From positions 1 to 44,493 of the forward strand of contig JACXUT010000005.1 in NCBI GenBank assembly GCA_014763765.1: DNA of 44,493 nucleotides. The letters run 5' to 3'. The translations under genes and the position numbers were made by a program. Positions 34,008-43,714 of this stretch are shown piece after piece. The notes beneath the pieces were generated by a model. That model saw only the letters and a program-made list of their open reading frames with translations, was not told the origin of the DNA and made no database searches. Source of the DNA: Micrococcales bacterium (GTDB taxonomy: Bacteria; Actinomycetota; Actinomycetes; Actinomycetales; Cellulomonadaceae). The stretch's first letter is position 1; each line of letters begins with the position of its first letter.

Positions 34008-34484
34008 ATGGCGGCGGCGCACGCGGCGGAGGAGCAGCTCCCGCAGGACGCGACCTGGCGGGCGTACCTGGGCCTGTCCCGGGAGTTCTTCACCGCGCTC
34101 GAGCGGGGGCTCGGGGCGGAGGCGGGCGTCTCCGTGGCGGACCTGGAGCTGCTGGAGCCCCTGCTCGCGGCGGGCGAGCCGGGCCTGCGCGCCAAGGACC
34201 TGGCCGCCGCCGCGGAGTGGCAGGACAGCCGGGTGTCGCACCAGCTGCGCCGCATGGAGCTGCGCGGGCTGGTCACGCGCAGCCGCGACCGTCAGGACGC
34301 CCGCGGGACCGTCGTCGCGCTGACCGAGGCGGGGACGGCCGCGGCGCGCGCGGCGCAGGCCACCCGGCGCGTCATGGTCGGCGACCTGCTGCTCGGACCG
34401 CTGGACCCCGCGCAGGTGCGCTCGCTCGAGGAGATCGCGGCGCTGGTGCGCGCCCGGGTCGCGGCGGCCTGCCTCGGCCGCTGA
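34008..34484 (+). CDS. MarR-family transcriptional regulator
   Basis: A 158-residue winged helix-turn-helix repressor-type protein. The core LRAKDLAAAAEWQDSRVSHQL-type recognition region (about 64-85), the wing LVTRSRDRQDARGT (about 90-105) and flanking dimerisation helices fit MarR. The target and ligand are unknown. The preceding double GNAT gene is a natural candidate for control or co-function, and I saw no obvious palindromic operator in the 57-bp gap between them. The ATG is set by the -10 box. Confidence 0.88.
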   Translation: MAAAHAAEEQLPQDATWRAYLGLSREFFTALERGLGAEAGVSVADLELLEPLLAAGEPGLRAKDLAAAAEWQDSRVSHQLRRMELRGLVTRSRDRQDARGTVVALTEAGTAAARAAQATRRVMVGDLLLGPLDPAQVRSLEEIAALVRARVAAACLGR

Positions 34485-34488
34485 CGGC

Positions 34489-34511
34489 GGGCCCGGCCGT
34501 CGGCCGGGCCC
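34489..34511. terminator. Bidirectional terminator between marR and parC
   Basis: GGGCCCGGCC-GTC-GGCCGGGCCC is a perfect 10-bp stem with a 3-nt loop, 4 bp after the MarR stop and before the convergent parC stop. No T-tract follows. Confidence 0.65.
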
Positions 34512-34534
34512 CCGGGCTCAGCCGGCGGCCGGGC

Positions 34535-37036
34535 TCAGCCGATCGCGACCGGCGGCGCGGCGAGCGGCTGCCCCGAGCCATCGCGCCGGTCGTCCGGCTC
34601 CGGCAGGTCGACGGGCTGGCCGGCGGACCCTGTCGCGCGCGCCGGCGCCGGGCCGGCCCAGGCGAGGAACAGCGCGTCCTCGCCCTTGAGGAACCGGTGC
34701 GCCCGGACGCCGCCGGTGGCCCGGCCCTTGCCCGGGAACCGCCCGAACGGCGTCACCTTGGCCGTGCCGGCCTGCGTGCCGGGCAGGGCGTCGGACGTCC
34801 CGGCCACCGTGACCACGACGGTCCCGTCCGGGTCGCTGCCGGCGGGCAGCGCGCCGAAGTGCACCACCCGGGCGCCGGGCGCGAGCTTGATGCCGGCCAT
34901 GCCGCCGGCCGGGCGACCCTGCGGCCGGACCGACGCGGCGGGGAAGTGCAGGAGCGCCGCGTCGGACGCGACGAAGACCAGCTCGTCCTCCTCGCCCACG
35001 GTCGCGCAGCCGACGACCTCGTCGCCGTCCTTGAGCGCCACGACCTCCCAGGAGTCGCGGTTGGCCGGGGCCTCGCCCGGCGTGACCCGCTTGACGACGC
35101 CCTGCGCGGTCCCGAGCGCCAGGGTCGGCGCGTCCGCGGTGACCGGCACCAGCCCGACGACCCTCTCGCCCGCGTCGAGGGCGAGCAGCTCCGGCAGGGG
35201 CAGGCCGCCGGACAGGTTCGGCGCGCCGTCCGTCGGGGGCAGCGCGGGCAGGTCCAGCACGGAGACCCGGCGCACGACGCCGCGGGAGGTGAGGACGCCC
35301 ACCTCGCCGCGGACCGTCGCCGGGACGGCGCCCGCGAGCACGTCGTGCCGGGAACGTCCGGCGCCGGGCGCGGGTCGCAGCGCGACGTCGGTGCCCGCCG
35401 TGCGGGCCACGAGCCCGGTCGCGGAGAGCAGCGCGTAGCAGGGCGAGTCCTCGATCTCGAGCGACAGGGCCGGTGCCGCCCCGCGCGCCGAGCGGGGCGC
35501 CGGTGCGCCCTCCGCGGCCGTCACCGACCCGCCGGCGGACTCGAGCAGGATCGTCCGGCGGGGCGTGCCGTACGTGGCGGCGACCTCCGCCATCTCGTCG
35601 GACACGGCGCCGCGCAGCAGGCCCTCGTCGGCCAGGAGCGCCTCGAGGGCCGCGATCTGCTCGGCCAGCTCGTCGCGCTCCTTCTCCAGCTCGATGCGCG
35701 AGAACCGCGTCAGGCGGCGCAGCCGGAGCTCGAGGATGTACTCGGCCTGCGGCTCCGACAGGTCGAAGACGTCGCGCAGGCGGGTGCGGGCGGTCTCCGC
35801 GTCGTCGGACGACCGGATGACCTGGATGACCTCGTCGATGTCGAGGATCGCGACGAGCAGGCCCTCCACGAGGTGCAGGCGCTCGCGCTTGCGGGTCAGC
35901 CGGAACTGGCTGCGGCGGCGGACCACGGAGATGCGGTGCTCGACCCAGACCTGCAGCAGGTCGCGCAGCCCGAGCGTGCGGGGCTGCCCGTCGACGAGCG
36001 CGACGTTGTTGATGGAGAACGAGTCCTCGAGCGGCGTGTACCGGTAGAGCTGCTCCAGGACGGCCTCGGGGTTGAACCCGGTCTTGACCTCGATCACCAG
36101 GCGCAGCCCGTGCTGGCGGTCGGTCAGGTCGAGCGCGTCCGAGATGCCGGAGAGCTTCTTGGACTGCACGCCCTCCTTGATCTTCTCGATGACCTTCTCG
36201 GGGCCGACGGTGTACGGCAGCTCGGTGACGACGATGCCCTTGCGGCGCGGCGTGACGTTCTCGATGCGGGCGGTGGCGCGGGTGCGGAACGCCCCGCGCC
36301 CGGTGCGGTACGCGTCGCGCACCCCGTCGAGCCCGACGATCTTGCCGCCCGAGGGCAGGTCGGGGCCCGGGACGAACCGCATGAGCTCCTCGAGCGTCGC
36401 GTCCGGGTGCAGCACCAGGTGCCGGGCGGCCGCCACGACCTCGACGAGGTTGTGCGGCGCCATGTTGGTCGCCATGCCGACCGCGATGCCGGACGCCCCG
36501 TTCACGAGCAGGTTGGGGATGGCCGACGGGAGCACGCCCGGCTGGGTGAGCTTGTTGTCGTAGTTCGGGACGAAGTCGACGACGTCCTCGTCGAGCCCGG
36601 CGGTCATCGCGAGCGCGGCGGGGGCCATGCGCGCCTCGGTGTACCGGGGCGCCGCCGGGCCGTCGTCGAGCGAGCCGAAGTTGCCGTGCCCGTCGACCAG
36701 GGGGAGTCGCAGCGAGAACGGCTGCGCCATCCGGACCATCGCGTCGTAGATCGCGGCGTCGCCGTGGGGGTGCAGCTTGCCCATGACCTCGCCGACCACG
36801 CGGGCCGACTTCACGTGCGCGCGGTCGGGCCGCAGGCCCATGTCGTGCATCTGGAACAGGATCCGCCGCTGCACGGGCTTGAGGCCGTCGCGGGCGTCCG
36901 GGAGCGCGCGCGAGTAGATGACGGAGTACGCGTACTCGAGGAACGAGCCCTCCATCTCGGTCGCGACGTCGATGTCGACGATGCGCTCGACGACGTCCTC
37001 CGGCGGGACGTCGGGGGTGCTGCTGCGGCGCGCCAT
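34535..37036 (-). CDS. parC: DNA topoisomerase IV subunit A (ParC)
   Basis: The cleavage-religation subunit partnering ParE. The 833-residue protein has the active-site tyrosine Y132 (PRYTE), the quinolone region [10 protein letters not shown] (89-98), a long coiled-coil arm and a C-terminal beta-pinwheel. The GyrA box QRRGGRG is absent, which favours ParC. At the position of E. coli GyrA Ser83 there is alanine (A94), with D98 matching Asp87; mycobacterial GyrA also has alanine here. That is known to lower quinolone affinity, though the effect in this organism is inferred. The ATG at 37036 follows GGGAG at a longish spacing. parE and parC are convergent, not an operon. Confidence 0.92.
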   Translation of the reverse strand: MARRSSTPDVPPEDVVERIVDIDVATEMEGSFLEYAYSVIYSRALPDARDGLKPVQRRILFQMHDMGLRPDRAHVKSARVVGEVMGKLHPHGDAAIYDAMVRMAQPFSLRLPLVDGHGNFGSLDDGPAAPRYTEARMAPAALAMTAGLDEDVVDFVPNYDNKLTQPGVLPSAIPNLLVNGASGIAVGMATNMAPHNLVEVVAAARHLVLHPDATLEELMRFVPGPDLPSGGKIVGLDGVRDAYRTGRGAFRTRATARIENVTPRRKGIVVTELPYTVGPEKVIEKIKEGVQSKKLSGISDALDLTDRQHGLRLVIEVKTGFNPEAVLEQLYRYTPLEDSFSINNVALVDGQPRTLGLRDLLQVWVEHRISVVRRRSQFRLTRKRERLHLVEGLLVAILDIDEVIQVIRSSDDAETARTRLRDVFDLSEPQAEYILELRLRRLTRFSRIELEKERDELAEQIAALEALLADEGLLRGAVSDEMAEVAATYGTPRRTILLESAGGSVTAAEGAPAPRSARGAAPALSLEIEDSPCYALLSATGLVARTAGTDVALRPAPGAGRSRHDVLAGAVPATVRGEVGVLTSRGVVRRVSVLDLPALPPTDGAPNLSGGLPLPELLALDAGERVVGLVPVTADAPTLALGTAQGVVKRVTPGEAPANRDSWEVVALKDGDEVVGCATVGEEDELVFVASDAALLHFPAASVRPQGRPAGGMAGIKLAPGARVVHFGALPAGSDPDGTVVVTVAGTSDALPGTQAGTAKVTPFGRFPGKGRATGGVRAHRFLKGEDALFLAWAGPAPARATGSAGQPVDLPEPDDRRDGSGQPLAAPPVAIG

Positions 37037-37130
37037 GCGGATGCGGCTCCCGGGATCGGCGGTGGGTGACGGCCCATTGTCCCCGTCCGGCGGCCCTGGG
37101 GACGACCACGACGCGCGGGCCCGGCCCCGT

Positions 37131-37136
37131 TAGGCT
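37131..37136 (+). promoter_or_regulatory. Putative -10 element of the GNAT/CoA-ligase gene
   Basis: TAGGCT ends 7 nt before the ATG at 37144, with no ribosome site. It supports a leaderless transcript and this start over the upstream in-frame one. Confidence 0.5.
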
Positions 37137-37143
37137 CGTGCGC

Positions 37144-39948
37144 ATGGCGGAGGTCACCGGGGACGCGCGCGCCGACGAGCCGCGGGACGACGCCGCGCCC
37201 GTCGGGTACCCGGAGAGCTGGGAGGCCGACGTCGTGCTGCGGGACGGCAGCACGACCCACGTCCGCCCGATCCGGCCGGAGGACGCCGCCGCGCTCCAGG
37301 CGTTCCACGTCGCGCAGTCCGAGGCGTCGACCTTCCTGCGGTTCTTCGCGCCGCTGGAGCGCCTCCCGGACCGCGACCTGGCCCGGTTCACCCAGGTCGA
37401 CCACCACGACCGGGTGGCGCTGGTGGCCGTGACCGGGGACGACGCGATCATCGGCGTCGCGCGCTACGACCGCGTCGGGCCGGACGAGGCGGAGGTCGCG
37501 TTCAACATCGCCGACGCGCACCACGGTCGCGGGCTCGGCTCCGTGCTGCTGGAGCACCTGGCCGCCGCGGCGCGCGAGCGCGGGGTGCGCCGCTTCACCG
37601 CCGACGTGCTGCCGCAGAACGGCCGCATGATCGCGGTGTTCCGCGAGGCCGGCTACACGCTGCAGCAGCGGCTCGAGGACGGCGTGGTCACGGTGTCGTT
37701 CGACATCCACCCCACGGACCGGTCGCTGGCGGTGACCGCGGCGCGCGAGCACACCGCGGAGTCGCGCAGCGTGCAGGGGCTGCTCGCCGCGCGCTCGGTG
37801 CTGGTGCTGACGTCGCCCGACGCGGAGCCCGGGTCCCTGCCGGACCTCCTGGCGTCCCGCGTGCTCGCGGACCTCGCGGCCGGAGGGGTGCACGGGCCGG
37901 GGGAGCCGGAGCACCGCACGGGCGCCGTCGTCGAGCCCGCGGGTCCGGCGGAGCCTGTCCAGGTGCACGTGGTCGGGCGCGCCCCGGAGCCCGGCACGCC
38001 GGTGGCCGTGCGGACGTGGCCGGACCTGGACGCGGTGCCCGGTCCGGTGGACCTGGCCGTGCTCGCGCTGCCCGCCGCGGACGCGGTCGTCGCGGTGCGC
38101 TCGCTCGGACGGCTGGGGGTGCGGGGCGTCGTGGTGCTGTCCGCGGGCTTCGCGGAGACCGGGCCGACCGGCCTGGCGCTGCAGCGGGCCCTGCTGCGCA
38201 CCGCGCACGCGGCGGGCATGCGCGTCGTCGGACCCGTGTCCTACGGCCTGCTCGCGCACGCCGCGGGAGGGCTGCTGAACGCCTCCCTGACCGAGGACCC
38301 GCCGCCCGCGGGGCGGATCGGGTTGTTCTGCCAGTCCGCCCCGGCGGCGGTGTCGCTGCTCGGGTCCGTGCGCCGCCGGCACCTCGGCCTGGCCCACCTG
38401 GTGTCGGCGGGCAACCGCGCCGACGTGTCGGGCAACGACCTCATGCAGTTCTGGCAGGACGACGACGGTACGGACGTCGTCGCGCTCTACCTGGAGTCGA
38501 TCGGCAACCCGCGCAAGTTCTCCCGGGTGGCCCGCCGGCTGGCCCGGGTCAAGCCGGTCGTGGTGGTCACCGCGGGGCGCTCCGGGCACGTCGTGCCGCC
38601 CGGCCACGCCGTGCGGCCCACCCAGGCGCCGCGCCGGACGCTCGACGAGGTGATGCGTCGCTCCGGCGTGGTGCTGGTCGACAACACGCACCAGATGCTC
38701 GAGGCCGCCCAGCTGTTCGCGCTGCAGCCCCTGCCGCCCGGCGGGCGCGCCGCGGTGGTGGCGTCGTCGCCGTCGATGGCGGCGCTCGTGCAGGAGGCGG
38801 TCGTGACCGCCGGCCTGACGGTCGCGGGGGAGGCGGTGATCCTCCCCGAGGACGCGGACGAGGAGCGGGTCGCCCGCGCGTTCGGCGACGTGTACGCCGA
38901 CCCCGGGGTCGACGTCGTGGTCACCGTGCACGTGCCCACCGCCGGCCCGCGCGACGACCGGGTCGCGCAGGCGCTGGCCCGGGCCGCCGCCGGGTCGGGT
39001 CGCACGTCGGTGGCGTGCCTGCTGGGGCTGCACGGCGCGACGCCGCAGCTCACGGCGCCCGACGCCGACGGCCTGCTGTGCACGGTCCCCGCGTACACCA
39101 CGCCGGAGGACGCCGTGCTCGCCCTCGGGCAGGCGGTGCGGTACGCCGCGTGGCGGTCCGGGGACCGCGGCACCCTGGTGCACCCGCAGGGCGTGCACGC
39201 GCGCACCGCGCGGCGACTGATCGACTCCTGGCTCGAGGAGGCGGGCCGTCCGGCGGTGCTCGACCTCGGGCCCGACCGCACGGCGGAGCTGCTCGCGCTC
39301 GCCGGCGTGCACGTCCTGGCGTCGGTGCCGGTGCACGACGCCGACGAGGCGGTGGCCGCCGCCGAGCGGCTCGGCTGGCCGGTCGCCCTGAAGTCCACCG
39401 TGCCCGCCCTGCGGCACCGCTCCGACCTCGGCGGCGTGCGGCTGGACGTGCACGACGCCGCGGAGCTGCGCGCCGACGTCGCCCAGGTGCTCGAGCTCGC
39501 CGCCCCGCACGCACCCGCGGAGGGCCGCGCGCCCCTGGAGGTCCAGGCGATGGCCCCGCACGGCGTCGCGACCGTCATCCGCTCGTCGGAGGACCCGCTG
39601 TTCGGACCGGTGCTCGGGTTCGGCCTGGGCGGCGACACCACCGACCTGCTGGGCGACCTGGCGTACGCCGTGACGCCGCTCACCGACGTCGACGTGTCCG
39701 AGATGGTGCGCGCCCCGCGGTCCTCCGCCCGGCTCTTCGGCTACCGCGGCGTCCCGCCGCTGGACGTGGCCGCGCTCGAGGACGTGCTGGCGCGCGTGTC
39801 CGTGCTCGCGGACAACCTCCCGGAGCTGCTCGCGCTCGAGCTCAACCCGGTCGTCGTCGCGGAGCGGGGGGCGTACGTGCTCGGCGCCACGGCGCGGGTC
39901 GGGACGGCCGCGCGCGCCGACGGGCCGCGCCGGGCGCTGCCCGCATGA
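37144..39948 (+). CDS. GNAT acetyltransferase fused to NDP-forming acyl-CoA synthetase domains (Pat-like)
   Basis: The 934-residue protein opens with a GNAT domain (about 39-190; CoA loop HHGRGLGSVLL at 126-136). It continues with a CoA-binding Rossmann domain, a succinyl-CoA-ligase-like domain (SAGNRADVSGNDLM) and an ATP-grasp domain near the C-terminus (WPVALKSTVPALRHRSDLGGV). In active NDP-forming synthetases a phospho-histidine sits in an SHTG motif; here that stretch (about 482-500) reads as PGHAVRPTQAP, so catalysis may be lost, as in bacterial protein acetyltransferase Pat. Protein lysine acetylation is therefore the likeliest role. In Pat the ligase part acts as a regulatory sensor. 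Confidence 0.88.
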   Translation: MAEVTGDARADEPRDDAAPVGYPESWEADVVLRDGSTTHVRPIRPEDAAALQAFHVAQSEASTFLRFFAPLERLPDRDLARFTQVDHHDRVALVAVTGDDAIIGVARYDRVGPDEAEVAFNIADAHHGRGLGSVLLEHLAAAARERGVRRFTADVLPQNGRMIAVFREAGYTLQQRLEDGVVTVSFDIHPTDRSLAVTAAREHTAESRSVQGLLAARSVLVLTSPDAEPGSLPDLLASRVLADLAAGGVHGPGEPEHRTGAVVEPAGPAEPVQVHVVGRAPEPGTPVAVRTWPDLDAVPGPVDLAVLALPAADAVVAVRSLGRLGVRGVVVLSAGFAETGPTGLALQRALLRTAHAAGMRVVGPVSYGLLAHAAGGLLNASLTEDPPPAGRIGLFCQSAPAAVSLLGSVRRRHLGLAHLVSAGNRADVSGNDLMQFWQDDDGTDVVALYLESIGNPRKFSRVARRLARVKPVVVVTAGRSGHVVPPGHAVRPTQAPRRTLDEVMRRSGVVLVDNTHQMLEAAQLFALQPLPPGGRAAVVASSPSMAALVQEAVVTAGLTVAGEAVILPEDADEERVARAFGDVYADPGVDVVVTVHVPTAGPRDDRVAQALARAAAGSGRTSVACLLGLHGATPQLTAPDADGLLCTVPAYTTPEDAVLALGQAVRYAAWRSGDRGTLVHPQGVHARTARRLIDSWLEEAGRPAVLDLGPDRTAELLALAGVHVLASVPVHDADEAVAAAERLGWPVALKSTVPALRHRSDLGGVRLDVHDAAELRADVAQVLELAAPHAPAEGRAPLEVQAMAPHGVATVIRSSEDPLFGPVLGFGLGGDTTDLLGDLAYAVTPLTDVDVSEMVRAPRSSARLFGYRGVPPLDVAALEDVLARVSVLADNLPELLALELNPVVVAERGAYVLGATARVGTAARADGPRRALPA

Positions 39949-39951
39949 GCG

Positions 39952-39977
39952 GCGGGCACGCGGCGCGTCGTGCCCGC
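39952..39977 (+). terminator. Terminator-like hairpin after the GNAT/CoA-ligase gene
   Basis: GCGGGCACG (39952-39960) and CGTGCCCGC (39969-39977) form a perfect 9-bp stem with an 8-nt loop, starting 4 bp after the stop. No T-tract follows. Confidence 0.55.
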
Positions 39978-40024
39978 GGGCGGACGGTGTGACGGGCCGC
40001 CCCGGTCGGTGGGAGGATGTCGTG

Positions 40025-40594
40025 GTGCCCGCACCGTCCACCGACCTGCTCCGCGACCTGCACCGCGCGGGGTACTACCCCGAGCTGGTGGCCGACGTGC
40101 TCGACGTCGCGCTCGCCGACGAACCCGTCGAGGCCCACCTCGTGCACCCGGAGACGACGTTCGACGCCTCCGAGGTGCGCCGGCACGTCACCGTGCTCGC
40201 GCTGACGCCCACCCGCCTGGTCGTCGCGCACGTGGACGACCACCCGGCGGACAGCGAGCACCCCTCGGCGAGCGCTGCGGCCACCACGGAGGCCGTCCCG
40301 CTGTCGGAGCTGCGGTCCGTCGCGCTGACGCACGTGCTCGGCTCGCCCGAGCAGCACCGTCCCGGCGACCCCGCCACCGAGCTGACGCTGGCGATCGGGT
40401 GGGGCGCGGTCTCGCGCGTGGACCTGGAGCCCGCGCAGTGCGGCGACCCGCAGTGCGAGGCCGACCACGGCCTCACCGGGACGCTGACCCCCGACGACGT
40501 GGTCGTCCGCGTGAGCGCGGTGGCCGAGGGCGCCGGTGCCGTCCGGGACGCCGTGGCGTTCGCGCGGCGCCTGTCCGCGGCGAGCGCACGCTGA
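40025..40594 (+). CDS. DUF5998-family protein, function unknown
   Basis: The 189-residue product begins LLRDLHRAGYYPELVADVLDVALA, the pattern of the actinobacterial DUF5998 family, continues with a VRRHVTVLALTPTRLVVAHVDDH strand region and has a CGDPQCEADH segment that could bind a metal. No function is known to me. Start choice: GTG at 40025 lies 8 nt after GGAGG (40012-40016); GTG at 40022 is nearly as good. The stop is 1 nt before the next gene, so the pair is co-translated. The family commonly sits next to this phosphodiesterase. Confidence 0.82.
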   Translation: MPAPSTDLLRDLHRAGYYPELVADVLDVALADEPVEAHLVHPETTFDASEVRRHVTVLALTPTRLVVAHVDDHPADSEHPSASAAATTEAVPLSELRSVALTHVLGSPEQHRPGDPATELTLAIGWGAVSRVDLEPAQCGDPQCEADHGLTGTLTPDDVVVRVSAVAEGAGAVRDAVAFARRLSAASAR

Positions 40595-40595
40595 C

Positions 40596-41774
40596 ATGAC
40601 GACCGCCACGTCGTCCACCGTGCCGGCCCGGCTCGCGGACGCGGGGCTCGTGCTGCCGGACTACCGGGGTCCGTCGCTGTCCGGGCTGCTGCCCGCCGTC
40701 GCCGACGCGCTCGGCGCGCCCGTGCCGGAGGGCCCGGAGCGCCGGGCCCAGCTCGGCCTGCAGCCGACGCACCGCGTCTGCGTCGTGCTCGTCGACGGCC
40801 TGGGCTACGAGAACCTCGCCGAGCGCGCCGGCCACGCGCCGTTCCTGCGGTCGCTGCTCGACGGCGCCTCGGCGCTGTCCGCCGGGTACCCGTCCACCAC
40901 AGCGGCGTCGATGGGCAGCTTCGGCACGGGCACCGCGCCCGGGCGCACCGGGCTCGTCGGCTACACGGTCCGCAACCCGCGCGACGGGCGGCTCGCGAAC
41001 ATGGTGTCGTGGGACGGCCTGGGGCCCGCCCGGGAGTGGCAGCGCGAGCGCACGGTCTTCGAGCGCCTCGTCGCCCACGGCGTCACGGTGACCACGGTCG
41101 GGCCCGCGAAGTTCATGGGCTCCGGCCTCACGGAGGCGGCGCTGCGCGGCGGGGGGTACCGGGCGGCCGAGCCGCTCGCAGCCCGGGTCGACGCCGCGCT
41201 GCGGCTGCTGCGCGAGCCGGGCCTGGTGTACCTGTACTGGGGCGACGTGGACAAGACCGGCCACCACGAGGGGTGCGGCTCCTGGCAGTGGGGCGACGAG
41301 CTCTCGGCGCTCGACGGCGAGCTGCGCCGCCTCGTGCGGTCGCTGCCGCGCGGGGCGTCCGTCGTCGTCACCGCCGACCACGGGATGGTCGACGTCGACC
41401 CGGCGCGGCGCTGGGACGTGGCCACCACGCCGGGGCTCGCGCAGGACGTCGAGCTGGTCGCGGGGGAGCCGCGCGCGCTGCACGTCCACCTGCGGCCCGG
41501 GGCCGACCCGGAGGCGGCCGCGGAGCGCTGGGCGGACGTGCTGGGCGACGCCGCGGTGGTGCTCACCGGCGACGTCGCGGTCGGCGCCGGCCTGTTCGGG
41601 ACGGTCTCCGAGCACGTGCGGCCGCTGATCGGCGACCTCGTCGTCGCGACCACCGGCCGCGCCACCGTGGTGGACTCCCGGACGCAGACGCCGGCGTCGC
41701 TGCAGCTCGTCGGCGTCCACGGCTCGCTGACGCCGGCCGAGGTCCGGGTGCCGCTGCTGGCCGTGCACACCTGA
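40596..41774 (+). CDS. Alkaline phosphatase / nucleotide pyrophosphatase-family enzyme
   Basis: The 392-residue protein belongs to the alkaline phosphatase superfamily (type I phosphodiesterase/nucleotide pyrophosphatase). Metal and nucleophile residues are visible: D67 in VDGLGYEN, the nucleophile T101 or T102 in YPSTTAAS, D217/D219 and H223/H224 in WGDVDKTGHH, and D261-H262 in TADHG. It would hydrolyse a phosphodiester or pyrophosphate; the substrate is unknown. No signal peptide is seen, so it seems cytoplasmic. The ATG at 40596 follows the DUF5998 stop by one base, and thymidine kinase follows by about 30 bp, suggesting a three-gene operon. Confidence 0.9.
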   Translation: MTTATSSTVPARLADAGLVLPDYRGPSLSGLLPAVADALGAPVPEGPERRAQLGLQPTHRVCVVLVDGLGYENLAERAGHAPFLRSLLDGASALSAGYPSTTAASMGSFGTGTAPGRTGLVGYTVRNPRDGRLANMVSWDGLGPAREWQRERTVFERLVAHGVTVTTVGPAKFMGSGLTEAALRGGGYRAAEPLAARVDAALRLLREPGLVYLYWGDVDKTGHHEGCGSWQWGDELSALDGELRRLVRSLPRGASVVVTADHGMVDVDPARRWDVATTPGLAQDVELVAGEPRALHVHLRPGADPEAAAERWADVLGDAAVVLTGDVAVGAGLFGTVSEHVRPLIGDLVVATTGRATVVDSRTQTPASLQLVGVHGSLTPAEVRVPLLAVHT

Positions 41775-41805
41775 CCGCGACGCACAGGAACGGAACGAGG
41801 AGAGC

Positions 41806-42462
41806 GTGGCAGAGCTGGTCTTCTTCTGCGGCACGATGGACTGCGGCAAGTCCACCCTGGCGCTGCAGATGCACCACAACCACCAGGCGCGCGGTCGCGA
41901 CGGCGTGCTGTTCACCCGCAACGACCGTGCGGGGGAGCACCGGCTGTCCTCCCGGCTGGGCCTGTCGGTGCCGGCGCACGAGGTCACGGACACCACCGAC
42001 TTCTGGGCGGAGGTCGTCGCGCGCCGCACGGGCGGGCGGGCCGTCGACTTCCTCATCTGCGACGAGGCGCAGTTCTACTCGGCGGAGCAGGTCGACCAGC
42101 TCGGGCGCGTGGTGGACGAGCTCGGGGCCGACGTGTTCGCGTTCGGGATCACGACGGACTTCCGCACCCGGCTGTTCGCCGGGTCGGCGCGGCTCCTGGA
42201 GCTCGCCGACCGCGTCGAGTCGCTCCAGGTGCAGGCGCTGTGCTGGTGCGGCGCCCGGGCCACGCACAACGCGCGCACGGAGCACGGGATCATGGTGGTC
42301 GAGGGCGCCCAGGTGGTGGTCGGCGACGTCGCGGTGCCGGACGACGAGGACGCCGTCGGCTACGAGGTGCTCTGCCGGAAGCACCACCGGCTGCGGATGA
42401 CGGCCCGGAGCTCGCGTGCCGGGACGATGTCACCCCAGACGCTGGACCTCGCCGGCGACTGA
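41806..42462 (+). CDS. tdk: Thymidine kinase (type II)
   Basis: The enzyme phosphorylates thymidine for the salvage route to dTTP. The 218-residue protein has the P-loop GTMDCGKS (9-16), the DEAQF motif (86-90, catalytic E87) and a zinc lobe with C146, C148, C190 and H193 as probable ligands. In many homologues the fourth ligand is Cys; His here is a tolerated variation. The GTG at 41806 has a strong CGAGGAG ribosome site. It is the last gene of the DUF5998-phosphatase-tdk group and is convergent with sepH. Confidence 0.94.
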   Translation: MAELVFFCGTMDCGKSTLALQMHHNHQARGRDGVLFTRNDRAGEHRLSSRLGLSVPAHEVTDTTDFWAEVVARRTGGRAVDFLICDEAQFYSAEQVDQLGRVVDELGADVFAFGITTDFRTRLFAGSARLLELADRVESLQVQALCWCGARATHNARTEHGIMVVEGAQVVVGDVAVPDDEDAVGYEVLCRKHHRLRMTARSSRAGTMSPQTLDLAGD

Positions 42463-42481
42463 GCCGCCCCGGCCCGGGCCT

Positions 42482-43612
42482 CTACTCCGGCTTGGCCCCG
42501 AAGACGATCTCGTCCCAGCTCGGCACCTTCGGCCGGCCGCGGCGGCTGCTGCGGGGACGGGCCTCGCGCTCCTCGGCGCGCGGGGCCGCGTCCGCGTCCG
42601 GGGCCGTGCCCGTCGCGCGGTCGGCCGGCGGCTGCTCGCCGGGCTCCAGGGCGACGGGCGTCGCCGGCTCCTCGGCGTCCCGCGTCCGCGCGGGCGCGGG
42701 GTAGATGCGGGCCTCCGCGGCAGGGGCGACGTCCATGGGGTGCGCGCCGGGCGCCTCCGCGGCGGGCTCGTCGCCGAGCTGGCCGAAGTCGAACGCGTGC
42801 TGCGGCCCGAAGCCGCCGAACGGGTCGTCCTCGTCCTCGTCGAGCTCGAGCGCCTGGCGGACGCCGCGGCGGGCCCGCAGGTCGTCGAGCAGCTCGCTCG
42901 TCGCGCGCAGGTCGTCCACCGGGTCCTCGGCCGGCTCCGCGGGCGCCGGTCCGTCCACGGCCGCGAGCACCGGCCGCACGTCGGCGTCGACGTCGTACAC
43001 GAGGTCGCGCACCGCGGACAGGTGGCGCCGCGGCACGGGGCCGTCGGCGATCTCCGTCTCGGACAGCCAGCGGGCCTCGTCCTCCTCGGCGTGCACGGCC
43101 CGGGCGGACGCGTCGTACGCCCAGCGCGCCTCGCGGGCGTCGTCCTCCACGCGGAACCGCGCGACGACCGTCCAGCCGGCGCCGGTCTCGCGGTACGCGT
43201 CCCACTCGACGCCCTCGGGGTCGACGCCCCGCGCGGCGAGCCGGTCCACGACCAGGTCGCCCAGCACCGGCGCGCCCACGTCCCGCCCGACGCGGGTCGC
43301 CCGGGCCTGCTCGGCCACGAACTCGCGCTCGGCGAGCACAGGACCCTCGAACCGGCGCACGTGCTCCACCGCCAGGCCCGACTCCTCCGCGATCTGCTCG
43401 GCGGACTGCCCCGCGCGCACGCGCGCCTGGATCTCCCGCGGGCTCGGCACCCCCGACTGCTCCGCGCGGATCTGCTCCAGCTGCGGGCGGTCGCGGCGCA
43501 CGGCGGCGCGCAACGGCTCGTCGATGCGCAGGCGGTAGCGCTGCCCGTCGGCCGCGGCGAGCACGAGGTGTTCCCCGTCCTCGTGCAGCCCGATCAGCTC
43601 CAGCTCGGCCAT
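42482..43612 (-). CDS. sepH: Cell-division protein SepH
   Basis: SepH is an actinobacterial FtsZ-binding protein that promotes Z-ring assembly. The 376-residue product has the conserved N-terminal start MAELELIGLHEDGEHLVL, a helix-turn-helix (about 60-90, SPREIQARVRAGQSAEQIAEE part) in the DUF3071 domain, and the conserved C-terminal PSWDEIVFG motif (about 363-372). The middle is acidic and low-complexity with variable length. The ATG at 43612 follows GAGAGGTG almost directly. It diverges from the channel gene. Confidence 0.92.
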   Translation of the reverse strand: MAELELIGLHEDGEHLVLAAADGQRYRLRIDEPLRAAVRRDRPQLEQIRAEQSGVPSPREIQARVRAGQSAEQIAEESGLAVEHVRRFEGPVLAEREFVAEQARATRVGRDVGAPVLGDLVVDRLAARGVDPEGVEWDAYRETGAGWTVVARFRVEDDAREARWAYDASARAVHAEEDEARWLSETEIADGPVPRRHLSAVRDLVYDVDADVRPVLAAVDGPAPAEPAEDPVDDLRATSELLDDLRARRGVRQALELDEDEDDPFGGFGPQHAFDFGQLGDEPAAEAPGAHPMDVAPAAEARIYPAPARTRDAEEPATPVALEPGEQPPADRATGTAPDADAAPRAEEREARPRSSRRGRPKVPSWDEIVFGAKPE

Positions 43613-43714
43613 CACCTCTCCCATCGTCCGCGACGAGCCTGCCATCGCCCGGCCCCGATCCCGCGGAGGCTGGGCGGTGCGCCGTCCAACTCCCCGGCTG
43701 CCATGATCACCCCT

